Assembly: GCA_002373615.1 (NCBI GenBank)
Contig: DFKU01000055.1
Coordinates: forward strand, 1,369-45,760
Origin: Alphaproteobacteria bacterium UBA3637
Lineage (GTDB): Bacteria; Pseudomonadota; Alphaproteobacteria; CAAHEQ01; UBA3637
Direction of reading: 5' to 3'
Length of the DNA stretch: 44,392 nucleotides
Positions 31,845 through 39,059 of this stretch are shown piece after piece (the stretch's first letter is position 1; every line of letters starts with the position of its first letter). The position numbers and the translations under genes are program-made. The notes under the pieces are model-generated. The model ran no database searches and had not been told where the DNA came from. It saw only the letters and a list, made by a program, of their open reading frames with translations.

Positions 31845-33467
31845 ATGACAAAAATGCGATTTACAGTAAGTTCAACAGCATTTATTTTATGGGTGAGTGC
31901 GTATTTTTCTTTTGCATTGAACATTAAATTTTGGCAATTTGCTTATGAAAGAATAGATGTTAACAGTTTTTCTGTTGCTTTTTTTGCATTTAGCTTATTA
32001 TTTTTTGTTTTTGTACCGTTACTTTGGTTCTTTAGTCTGATTTTCTTACCGCGTGTCGGCAAAGCAATAATCATTATCCTGCTTATCTTATCAGCAATGT
32101 CGGATTATGCTCTGCAAAATCTCGGAATTGTCATCAATTCAGATATGATTCGCAATTTTGTTGAAACAAATATACGTGAAGCAAAGGATTTGGTAACCTT
32201 GCACGCATTTTGTTATGTCTTAATTGTGGGAATTATACCAGCAATACTTGTTTACAAGACAAATGTGACATTTAATCCGTTCAAACGCGAATTTAAACGA
32301 CGTCTTGTCTATTGCTTGGTAGGTCTGCTTACACTTGCCGGAATTGGCTCTGTTTCGTATAAAGAATATGCGTCTTTCGGTCGCAACAATAAGCAAGTTC
32401 GTTATTACATCAATACTTTTAACTATATTTATGCGGTTGGAAGATATTATAAACGTTCCCGCGATGCTCATCGACAATTTGTTATTTTAGATGCTTCTCC
32501 AAAACTTGAACCGAATAAGAAAAATACTCCGCGTGTTACTGTATTAATTGTTGGAGAAACAGCGCGTTCACAAAATTTTTCTTTATACGGATATGAAAAG
32601 GATACAAATCCATTATTGTCAGAAAATAAAGAGCTCATTACATTTAATGATGTTTCATCTTGCGGTACGGCAACGGCTATTTCTTTACCCTGTATGTTTT
32701 CGGCTCTAAATCAGAAAGAATTTGATGTTACTGATGCGCTATTTACGCAAAATCTTCTCGATATAGCGAAACTGGCCGGTTATGACATCATTTGGAAAGA
32801 TAATGATGACGGTTGTAAAAAAGTGTGCAGTAGAGTTGAAACAACCGATGCCAGAAAAGGTAATAAACAGCCCTATTGTTTTGGGAGTTATTGCCATGAT
32901 GATATTTTATTAGATGGTTTGGACAATATTCTTCGCAATATAACTAAAGATACGATCATTGTTCTGCATATGATGGGAAGCCACGGACCAACGTATTATC
33001 AACGTTATCCCGATAAGTTCAAGAAATTTACGCCGGCTTGCGATACCGCCAATTTGCAAGATTGTACTCAAGAGCAAATCACAAATACTTATAACAATAC
33101 CATTGTTTATACGGATTATATTATTGCTTCAGTCATTGATATCTTAAAAAGTAATCCGAAGTTGCAGAGTAGTATGCTTTATGTCTCTGATCACGGAGAA
33201 TCCCTTGGCGAAAATAATGTGTATTTGCATGGTTTGCCTTATTTCATGGCCCCTGATGTGCAAAAGAAAGTTCCTATGCTGTTATGGTTATCAGAGGAAA
33301 AACAAAAAAATCAGACAATAGATATGAATTGCTTGCGGCAAAGGGCAAAAAGCGAAAAATTTTCTCATGATAATTATTTTCATGGTGTGCTTCAATTGCT
33401 ACAAATCAATAGCTCTGTTTACAAAGAGGAACTCAGTATATTAGGAAATTGTGTTCATAACCTATAG
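31845..33467 (+). CDS. eptA: lipid A phosphoethanolamine transferase (EptA/MCR family)
   Basis: 540 residues: five N-terminal membrane helices (about 1-175) and a periplasmic alkaline-phosphatase-like domain. Catalytic residues (numbered from this start): E238 in VGETARSQN, nucleophile T277 in CGTATA, H375 and H380 in HMMGSHGPTY, D449-H450 in SDHGESLGEN and H462 in YLHG. Cysteine pairs as in EptA/MCR (C273/C283, C399/C407) suggest conserved disulfides. It transfers phosphoethanolamine from phosphatidylethanolamine to lipid A, lowering negative charge and giving polymyxin resistance. The start at 31845 has AAAGGA 7 bases upstream; an ATG at 31827 has none. Confidence 0.92.
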   Translation: MTKMRFTVSSTAFILWVSAYFSFALNIKFWQFAYERIDVNSFSVAFFAFSLLFFVFVPLLWFFSLIFLPRVGKAIIIILLILSAMSDYALQNLGIVINSDMIRNFVETNIREAKDLVTLHAFCYVLIVGIIPAILVYKTNVTFNPFKREFKRRLVYCLVGLLTLAGIGSVSYKEYASFGRNNKQVRYYINTFNYIYAVGRYYKRSRDAHRQFVILDASPKLEPNKKNTPRVTVLIVGETARSQNFSLYGYEKDTNPLLSENKELITFNDVSSCGTATAISLPCMFSALNQKEFDVTDALFTQNLLDIAKLAGYDIIWKDNDDGCKKVCSRVETTDARKGNKQPYCFGSYCHDDILLDGLDNILRNITKDTIIVLHMMGSHGPTYYQRYPDKFKKFTPACDTANLQDCTQEQITNTYNNTIVYTDYIIASVIDILKSNPKLQSSMLYVSDHGESLGENNVYLHGLPYFMAPDVQKKVPMLLWLSEEKQKNQTIDMNCLRQRAKSEKFSHDNYFHGVLQLLQINSSVYKEELSILGNCVHNL

Positions 33468-33538
33468 CGAGTGATACAAAGCTGATGTTGGCTTGTTAAA
33501 TTAGGACTGTTTTGTAATCTATTGTTTTGGAATGGTTT

Positions 33539-33733
33539 TTATCGGGCGGCCATTTGTTCGAGTTTGAATTGCAGGCGATTGAGGCGGTCGCGAGGTCTGA
33601 CCGGTAGCGGATTACCGTAGGCCTTTTTAAGTAAAGTTTCGATTTGAGTTAATGTGCGTCCGGCATGATAATAAACCATCACAAAGTTAGTCCGGTTGTT
33701 GGGATTAATATCCTTGTATTTGCGCATTTTCAT
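33539..33733 (-). CDS. hypothetical small protein
   Basis: Not recognised. 64 residues, basic: YKDINPNNRTNFVMVYYHAG then a helix (TLTQIETLLKKAYG) and RDRLNRLQFKLEQMAAR. Looks like a small helical DNA-binding or accessory protein. ATGA overlap (33730-33733) with the upstream gene shows they are one translational unit. Last gene before the EptA cassette, convergent with it. Confidence 0.5.
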   Translation of the reverse strand: MKMRKYKDINPNNRTNFVMVYYHAGRTLTQIETLLKKAYGNPLPVRPRDRLNRLQFKLEQMAAR

Positions 33734-34035
33734 AATTCAACCCCCATGTAACGGTAGTAGGAAGAACCAGACGGGTCAACGTAAAGTGTTGGCTTGCCTG
33801 AGCATTTTATAGCACCTACTTTGCGGTGTCCAAAATCATCATAACCGCCTTTACCGGATAAGAAAATATAGCTGTCTAATGGGCGTTGGCAGAGTGCCTC
33901 ATACCAAGTTGGTGGTAGATTGACAGTTTCTGCAATCAAGACCTCTTCAGCCTCATGTGGATACTTTTTGCATAAGGTTTTTACTTCTTCAAAATCCGAA
34001 GATTTTCGCACTAAATAGACTTTAACTGTATTCAT
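33730..34035 (-). CDS. hypothetical protein
   Basis: Not recognised. 101 residues, alpha/beta pattern: VKVYLVRKSSDFEEVKTLCKKYP, LIAETVNLPPTWYEALCQRP, then a Gly-rich C-terminal half (GKGGYDDFGHRKVGAIKCSG). AAAGGAG sits in front of the ATG. Coupled to the 64-residue gene that follows. Possibly an island-borne accessory function. Confidence 0.5.
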   Translation of the reverse strand: MNTVKVYLVRKSSDFEEVKTLCKKYPHEAEEVLIAETVNLPPTWYEALCQRPLDSYIFLSGKGGYDDFGHRKVGAIKCSGKPTLYVDPSGSSYYRYMGVEL

Positions 34036-34120
34036 AATAAACTCCTTTGTTTACAAGACAATGAATGCTTGGAAAGATGAAGAAGTCCAGTCAATTTAAG
34101 AAAAAATAGTGCTAGAACCT

Positions 34121-34149
34121 TGTAATTTATAAAACTTTCGGATAGAATG
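34121..34149 (+). promoter_or_regulatory. promoter of the mrr remnant
   Basis: TTGTAA (34121-34126), 17-bp spacer, TAGAAT (34144-34149), 31 bp ahead of the remnant start at 34180. Confidence 0.5.
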
Positions 34150-34179
34150 TAAAAAATCTTGAAAAGAAAGGGATGCAAT

Positions 34180-34715
34180 ATGTCTAGAACCACTGATCTT
34201 GCTAGCAAGCTTGTTTTTGAAGTACTTAAAGTATTAAAAGAAAATGATGGAGAATTACCTTCTTCATTACTAATGGAAGAATTATCTAAACGCGTACCGT
34301 TAGATGATTGGGCAAAAGGTATTTTGGAAAAAACAGGTAATATAATATTCGCTGGCAATCAATTTTGCATTTCTATTCTATTGACCTAATAAAAGCAGGA
34401 TATTTATTAAAGAAAAAAGGCATTTGGTATTTAACGCCAGAAGGCGAAAAATCATTAGAAAAAGGCGAAAAAGATTTATTAAAATCTGCTCAAGCTTTAT
34501 ATAAGATCTGGAAAGAAAAAAATAAAGATAAAAGTCATTCAACCAATAAAGATATTCCAGAAGAACAAATTGAAGAAGCAAGTCAAAAAGTTTCTTCTTT
34601 GCTTGATGATGCAAGATCTAAAGCGAATCAATCGTTTACAAAGTTTATATTAGAAGAGTTTGATCCGTATACTTTTCAAGAATTATGTGGAGCTTTATTC
34701 CGTGGAATGGGATAA
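34180..34715 (+). pseudogene. mrr-like restriction endonuclease, frameshifted and truncated
   Basis: Start at 34180 with AAAGGGA upstream. The first frame encodes an Mrr N-terminal winged helix (SSLLMEELSKRVPLDDWAK), then shifts; the second frame (to 34715) continues it with RWQSILHFYSIDLIKAGYL, WYLTPEGEKSLE and the start of the catalytic domain (PYTFQELCGALFRGMG). The shift coincides with a tandem 5-bp duplication TAATA-TAATA (34338-34347); removing one copy gives an uninterrupted frame (GNIRW). The gene stops exactly where the nuclease domain should go on and runs into recombinase sequence, so most of the catalytic domain is lost. Confidence 0.75.
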
Positions 34716-35103
34716 CAAAGCTACTTTGATTTTAGACCCTGTTCGCGGTCCAATTATCCAACATTTATTTGAAGCGTTTTCAAAAGGAGGACATACAACG
34801 AAAACAATTTGGTTATTAGCTAAACAGTTGGGGTTATGTTCTAAAATGAAGAAACGAAAAGGAATTCCTGTGAGTAAAAATACTGTTTATGACATCTTAA
34901 CAAATCCGTTTTATTATGGATTAATCTATTATGATGGCAAGTGGATTAAACATCAATATGAACCACTTATCGATAAAGAATTATTTGAAAGAGTGCAAAG
35001 CATATTAACTCAAAACGGGACTCACAACCGTAATAATGTAGATGAAAATGCAGGCAAACTTTATATTTTTAGAGGATTAATACATTGCAAAGAATGTGGT
35101 TGA
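34712..35103 (+). pseudogene. large serine recombinase, C-terminal fragment
   Basis: Reads DNKATLILDPVRGPIIQHLF, then ISKNTVYDIL-like VSKNTVYDILTNPFYYGLIYY and YEPLIDKELFERVQSIL, the Recombinase domain of large serine recombinases, ending in half a zinc ribbon (LIHCKECG) at a TGA. The resolvase catalytic domain (first about 150 residues) is missing: the upstream DNA is mrr. The TGA falls where the family usually has a Cys-like codon before LM, and a different frame follows, so both ends are damaged. Confidence 0.75.
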
Positions 35104-35453
35104 CTTATGGTGTTGCATACAGTTGTGTTGCTCAATTTGCAGATGAAAAGAATTTAAAGATAGATATTCCTTCTATTAAAAATAATTACATTGAAACAGT
35201 TGAAACGATTTTTAATGTATTAGAAAAGGGAATAAGTCCATCTTTTGATCAATTAAAAAGAAGTACCAATCGGCTTGGAAATAATCGTCAATTAAGAGTA
35301 TTTGATAAACGTAATATGCTTAAAGTTATGGATTCTGGTTTTAGTATCGGTGGCATGAATTTTAAATCTAATACAGATTCACGAGCCCTTATAAAAGATA
35401 TTCAAGTGTTGGGTTCCAAAAATTTAATGAACTCTGCGCAACAACAGCATTAG
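35085..35453 (+). pseudogene. open frame of unknown origin, probably a gene end
   Basis: Not recognised. The frame overlaps the end of the recombinase fragment and has no ribosome site; its first codons are out-of-frame recombinase DNA. From about 35115 it has normal amino-acid composition (SIKNNYIETVETIFNVLEKG, VFDKRNMLKVMDSGFSIGG), so it is likely the tail of a third, unrelated gene fused here by rearrangement. Confidence 0.35.
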
Positions 35454-35640
35454 AATTGTAAATTCTAACTTACTACTAGGACAGAAATAAGTTATTTTTT
35501 GCCTAATTTACTAATTTTTTACCAGCAAAATGCACTTTTTTCTACTTTTTTGCATTTTCAGCGCTCTAATTTCGGGGTTTTTAGCATATAATATACCTGT
35601 TAATCAAAAATAACCCATTGATAAAAGAAAGGAATTTAAA
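35454..35640 (+). other. upstream region of the 35641 gene
   Basis: No gene. TATAAT at 35587-35592 is a good -10 but no -35 is recognisable; AAAGGA lies ahead of the next ATG. Homopolymer-rich (T runs with TGCACTTTTTT and TGCATTTTC). Confidence 0.4.
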
Positions 35641-35826
35641 ATGGAAAATAAAATTGGAATGGCACTGCAAGAAGGTGACTTTGTACGAGTATACGACGAA
35701 AATGGAAGCATCTTATTTTCGATTGGCGGTGCGCTGGTCTCATATACCTCAAGCACGGTTTCAATTAAAGATGGTAGTTTTATCCGCGTCTATGATTCAA
35801 CTGGTTCGTATAAATTTTCAAGATAA
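35641..35826 (+). CDS. 61-residue hypothetical protein with internal repeat
   Basis: Small soluble beta-type protein. Two copies of one motif: DFVRVYDENGSILFS (about 13-27) and SFIRVYDSTGSYKFS (about 46-60), separated by GGALVSYTSSTVSIKD. Similar short F-I-RVYD-G proteins occur on mobile elements of gut bacteria; function unknown. Clear AAAGGA ribosome site. First of a four-gene plus-strand group (35641-36674) ending in a terminator. Confidence 0.65.
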   Translation: MENKIGMALQEGDFVRVYDENGSILFSIGGALVSYTSSTVSIKDGSFIRVYDSTGSYKFSR

Positions 35827-35856
35827 TCAATAACAATAAAAGGAAAGGACAAAATC

Positions 35857-36147
35857 ATGTTAAACAAATTTCAAGCTTATTTAGTGAGTAAAGGTTATAA
35901 AGAATTTAGCGCTAATTCCAATCCAAGTACGGCGATGGACTATTGTTGGCGTATTGGGCGTATTATTGAAAAAGAAGGTATTACATTAGAAGAATTTTCA
36001 AATAATATTCAAAAGTACATGGAATTATATAAACGCAATGGTGAACGGTGGAATCTATCAAAACGTTCCCACGAAAGCTACTATAATGCTATCAAAAACT
36101 TCAGAAAGTTTATATTAGTTCAAAGATTCGGTGGTATCAATGGCTAA
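35857..36147 (+). CDS. small protein resembling an integrase SAM-like N-terminal domain
   Basis: 96 residues, helical: FQAYLVSKGYKEFSANSNPS, TAMDYCWRIGRIIEKEGITL, and SHESYYNAIKNFRKFI. The pattern (short helices ending in a YN-KNFRKF stretch) resembles the core-binding SAM-like domain of tyrosine recombinases, without a catalytic domain. It could be a stand-alone DNA-binding factor or a truncated integrase. AAAGGA ribosome site; overlaps the next gene by 8 bp. Confidence 0.55.
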   Translation: MLNKFQAYLVSKGYKEFSANSNPSTAMDYCWRIGRIIEKEGITLEEFSNNIQKYMELYKRNGERWNLSKRSHESYYNAIKNFRKFILVQRFGGING

Positions 36148-36337
36148 GTATCCTGATATTACGGTTAAATTAATCGGCCAAGATGGAAATGCCTTTAATA
36201 TTCTTGGTATTTGCAGACGAGCCATGAAACGTGCCAACCTATCAGAATCAGAAATAGAAGCATTTACAGCAGAAGCAACAAGTGGAGATTATAATCATTT
36301 GCTTGCTGTCTGTTGTGAATGGTTTAATGTGGAGTAA
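36140..36337 (+). CDS. conserved small protein of plasmids and phages
   Basis: 65 residues reading KYPDITVKLIGQDGNAFNIL, then RRAMKRANLSESEIEAF and EATSGDYNHLLAVCCEW. The pattern V-L-G-DGNAF-ILG ... ATSGDY-HLL is a recurrent small protein of plasmids and prophages in diverse bacteria; its function is unknown. The ATG at 36140 overlaps the previous gene's stop; an in-frame ATG at 36131 is possible. A GGAG site near its end serves the next gene. Confidence 0.65.
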   Translation: MAKYPDITVKLIGQDGNAFNILGICRRAMKRANLSESEIEAFTAEATSGDYNHLLAVCCEWFNVE

Positions 36338-36341
36338 GAAT

Positions 36342-36674
36342 ATGGATAAAACAGCAAAGATACGCGAATTGAATGACAGGGCCAGGACTACTTTTAAAAA
36401 TGTGCAAGTGATGTTGGCATTAGGAATTCGTACAAGACCTGAAAAAGAAGTATCTGAAATATTGGAACGTGTTAGAACTTTTAATGAATTCACACCAGCT
36501 AACAATCCATACCTAGAAAATGACTGTGCTTGTTTTGATTATAATGGTGATAGGATTATATGGAAGTTTGACTATTATTCATCTTCTGATATGCAATATG
36601 CTTCCGATGATCCTGCTGACCCAAATAAAACAACCAGAGTACTCACTATTATGGATGCAGCTCAGGATTGGTAA
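36342..36674 (+). CDS. DUF3768 family protein
   Basis: 110 residues fitting DUF3768 (plasmid/phage proteins of alphaproteobacteria): IRELNDRARTTF start, VRTFNEFTPANNPYLENDCA, IIWKFDYYSSSDMQY and DPADPNKTTRVLTIM near the end. Function unknown. The ATG at 36342 is 4 bp after the previous stop with GGAG upstream; longer in-frame starts overlap the previous gene. Last gene of the group, followed by a strong terminator. Confidence 0.75.
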   Translation: MDKTAKIRELNDRARTTFKNVQVMLALGIRTRPEKEVSEILERVRTFNEFTPANNPYLENDCACFDYNGDRIIWKFDYYSSSDMQYASDDPADPNKTTRVLTIMDAAQDW

Positions 36675-36698
36675 GTTAAATATCACTCCAAATGAAAT

Positions 36699-36730
36699 AA
36701 CCTCTGCTTTTTGGACAGAGGTTGTTTTTT
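36699..36730 (+). terminator. terminator of the 35641-36674 gene group
   Basis: 8-bp stem AACCTCTG (36699-36706) / CAGAGGTT (36716-36723), then GTTTTTT. The same stem arms recur in the minus-strand terminator at 37901-37934. Confidence 0.9.
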
Positions 36731-36936
36731 GCTGTAAAATCCCAAATCAGTTTAAATCATCCATGGTGAGCAGTTTTATTTTCACATCCTTCCGATCATT
36801 TTTACCATCCGTTGTGTCCGGTGGCGATTTGGAATGCGTTTATGTGTGTTTTATGAGACTTTTTAAACAGATTCATCCATCATTTACAGGTAGAGCGCTC
36901 CATTACTATATCCCACAAATAGCTAATAAAATTTCT

Positions 36937-37614
36937 TCACTTACCGTCACCAAACCATTCATCTTTTTCAGTCTTACCAAATAATATATTAGAGGGAATA
37001 ATACGATCTGGGTTCATCTTACTGTCTAATGTAATACTCGTCTCTTTGGTGGAATAATAAAAAATAGCATCTTCATAACCTGCATAATCAATCTTTTTAA
37101 TATCCATAACAGATGAGACTTTTTTTCCCTTCATATCAACACCATCCACAGTAGGCAGACCCAATCTTTGACTTCTACACGTTTTAATTGCTGCATTTAT
37201 TATATCTGAATCACTATACTTCCCCTGATTAAATAATATATGATAATGCCAACATCCCAGACCTTTATGATTTTCTGCAAATGTAATAAACGGTATGTAA
37301 TGATGGTTCCAATGACTACCACATAATTGTCTCTCCCAGTTCTTTATTATTCTTTTAAACAAATTCAAAGATACAGTTTCATCATAGCTTCTGTAATTAG
37401 TAGGAAGTTGGATAGATATAAAATGTGTCGGCTTATACCTATCCTTCGTCCAATTCAATATCGCTTTCCTAGCCCTCTTTTGTTGTTCCTGCTGATATAA
37501 ATACCTATCATCTTCTGCAGTCCATTCTAAGCTATCTTTGTACCAGCTGGCTTTTTCATACTGTTTGACCGCTTTCATGACTGCTGTGTAATCCATCTTG
37601 TTTTCTTCTTTCAT
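36937..37614 (-). CDS. HUH-motif protein, probable replication or mobilisation protein
   Basis: 225 residues. Central motif GCWHYHILF carries the H-u-H metal-binding pair (H123, H125), preceded by a strand (THFISIQLP, about 63-71). Tyrosine-rich DAIFYYSTKE at about 180-190 may hold the nicking tyrosine. This order (strand, HUH, Tyr) is that of rolling-circle Rep or relaxase-like endonucleases, though it is short and divergent. It may let the excised island replicate or be mobilised. Two micro-ORFs precede it on the same strand. Start at 37614 or seven codons later; neither ribosome site is decisive. Confidence 0.55.
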   Translation of the reverse strand: MKEENKMDYTAVMKAVKQYEKASWYKDSLEWTAEDDRYLYQQEQQKRARKAILNWTKDRYKPTHFISIQLPTNYRSYDETVSLNLFKRIIKNWERQLCGSHWNHHYIPFITFAENHKGLGCWHYHILFNQGKYSDSDIINAAIKTCRSQRLGLPTVDGVDMKGKKVSSVMDIKKIDYAGYEDAIFYYSTKETSITLDSKMNPDRIIPSNILFGKTEKDEWFGDGK

Positions 37615-37618
37615 CTTA

Positions 37619-37708
37619 TCAGTCCCTAACTATTACTTTTTTCATATAACGGGTATAACTCTCCTTCATCAGCACAAATAACGTTGCACAATCCGCGATT
37701 TCAATCAT
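37619..37708 (-). CDS. 29-residue micro-ORF upstream of the HUH gene
   Basis: Reads MIEIADCATLFVLMKESYTR and ends YMKKVIVRD. GGAG lies 7 bases before the ATG, which overlaps the end of the 38-residue ORF. It ends 5 bp before the HUH gene start, so it may couple translation. Not recognised. Confidence 0.4.
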   Translation of the reverse strand: MIEIADCATLFVLMKESYTRYMKKVIVRD

Positions 37709-37817
37709 ATTGCAGCTCCCTTGTCTTCGTTATGGTCAGCGAAATATTTGAGCGTTCCGTTTTGATGAGGATGCCTTTTACTTTTTTCCCGTGCTTTATA
37801 CTTACTTTTCTTTCCAT
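37701..37817 (-). CDS. 38-residue basic micro-ORF
   Basis: Reads MERKVSIKHGKKVKGILIKT and continues to RELQYD; basic, possibly RNA- or DNA-binding. GAGG lies 9 bases upstream of the ATG. Overlaps the 29-residue ORF by 8 bp, making a chain of three coupled ORFs with the HUH gene. Confidence 0.45.
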   Translation of the reverse strand: MERKVSIKHGKKVKGILIKTERSNISLTITKTRELQYD

Positions 37818-37900
37818 TAAGACACCCTCATCAATTTACATAGAACACCCAAAATTTTGAAAGTCACCAAATTATTTTTCCAATTATCAAAAATTTTATA

Positions 37901-37934
37901 AAAAAACAAACCTCTGCAAAAGTTTACAGAGGTT
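37901..37934 (-). terminator. terminator of the C5 methyltransferase gene
   Basis: Minus strand: AACCTCTG...CAGAGGTT (37909-37916 with 37927-37934) followed by TGTTTTTTT. Confidence 0.85.
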
Positions 37935-37940
37935 CATAAT

Positions 37941-39059
37941 TTATCTATTGGCAAAGATTCGATTTACCAAGTTAGGTAAAAGGGCTTCACCGCATATTTC
38001 ACGCAAGAGTTTGTCATTCTTTCTGGCCCATGGTGGAATTGCATCTGTAAAACGTTTATCAACGCCACTTAAAGCAAAAATTTCAGCCACAGAAAAATAT
38101 CTTGCATTATCATAAGTCCCATCTGGTTGCAGATTACCGGGATGAAGTGTCCAATCACCACACAAAGAATCACTTCCTTGTATAATGGTATGTGCCGGTT
38201 TATCCCAGTCATTTCGTCCAGCTACTCCTATATGTGAACCTTGACACAAGCTACCATCAATATTGACAAATTTATATGGTGGTGGATTATTAATAGCCGC
38301 ACAACCTGTCGCTGTATGTCTAATACATTCAGCTTGTAATGGGTTGATGTAGCCAATCCGATGGAATTCACTATTTGGATCAAACTGATTTGATTCAAGC
38401 GTTATGAATTTTCCATTACCAATCACATCACGAATAACTAAATCCTTTTCATCTGGTGCAGGAAATTCCCAACGTCTACCTCTTTGAGTAAGCACAATTC
38501 CACGTTCCCGCGATTGAGCTGTCCCATAGTGACAAGCATTAATTTTACTCGCATTCACATCATGTCCAAGAGAATTCATAATCATTGTAATATGTTGTAA
38601 AATTGTCGCCCCATTTAATCGGTCCGTGATAATTTTATCTTGATTTGGACTGATGAAATATGGTGCGTTTTCCCAAAAGGTAAAATCTAAAACCGCATCC
38701 TTTCGTTTTGCAATCGCCTGACACAATTCCAAAGCAGCTAAAAATAACCACGTTTCATAATCACCCAAATGTTGTCCACCAGCCAAAGAAAATGGCTGAC
38801 ATGGCAAAGTAAATAAAATCCCTCTCAGGTGTCGTTCAACATAAAGATCAACTAACTCTGGAATGTGTTTAGCAAAGTCAAACAGGCAAGTTTTACAGGC
38901 ATCCTGTCTATCATAAATAGCACGGTGGAGCAAATATCTTTCTGGCAAAATTTCTACTGCTGCTGACACATTATAGCCAACATCATGCAGCTTACTTGAC
39001 CCCACCCCTGAACTGCATGCGATAAACATGCAGTTCTGATAATTATGTGGATTAAACAT
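37941..39059 (-). CDS. C5-cytosine DNA methyltransferase
   Basis: 372 residues with the motif order of a C5 methyltransferase: a variant AdoMet motif I (FIACSSGVGSSKL, about 12-24) with EILPERYLLHRA as motif II, catalytic motif IV TLPCQPFS (C87), motif VI ENAP, motif VIII YGTAQSRERGIVL, and a C-terminal motif with ALSGVD. The motif I Cys-Ser-Ser in place of F-x-G-x-G is unusual. The start at 39059 has GGAGG 6 bases upstream and overlaps the end of the MT-A70-like gene by 8 bp. No restriction enzyme adjoins. Likely an orphan island methyltransferase; target sequence unknown. Confidence 0.82.
   Translation of the reverse strand: MFNPHNYQNCMFIACSSGVGSSKLHDVGYNVSAAVEILPERYLLHRAIYDRQDACKTCLFDFAKHIPELVDLYVERHLRGILFTLPCQPFSLAGGQHLGDYETWLFLAALELCQAIAKRKDAVLDFTFWENAPYFISPNQDKIITDRLNGATILQHITMIMNSLGHDVNASKINACHYGTAQSRERGIVLTQRGRRWEFPAPDEKDLVIRDVIGNGKFITLESNQFDPNSEFHRIGYINPLQAECIRHTATGCAAINNPPPYKFVNIDGSLCQGSHIGVAGRNDWDKPAHTIIQGSDSLCGDWTLHPGNLQPDGTYDNARYFSVAEIFALSGVDKRFTDAIPPWARKNDKLLREICGEALLPNLVNRIFANR

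Noticed and set aside
34032..34358. Minus-strand ORF of 108 codons opposite the mrr remnant
   Set aside because: No ribosome site, and the plus-strand frame has clear Mrr-domain similarity.
36733..36936. Possible gene remnant past the HUH gene (a hydrophilic minus-strand frame ending LLTMDDLN)
   Set aside because: No start codon or ribosome site and only about 30 codons; not enough to call.
36520..36984. Plus-strand ORF of 154 codons across the terminator at 36699
   Set aside because: Overlaps the DUF3768 gene in another frame, crosses a strong terminator and then runs antisense to the HUH gene.
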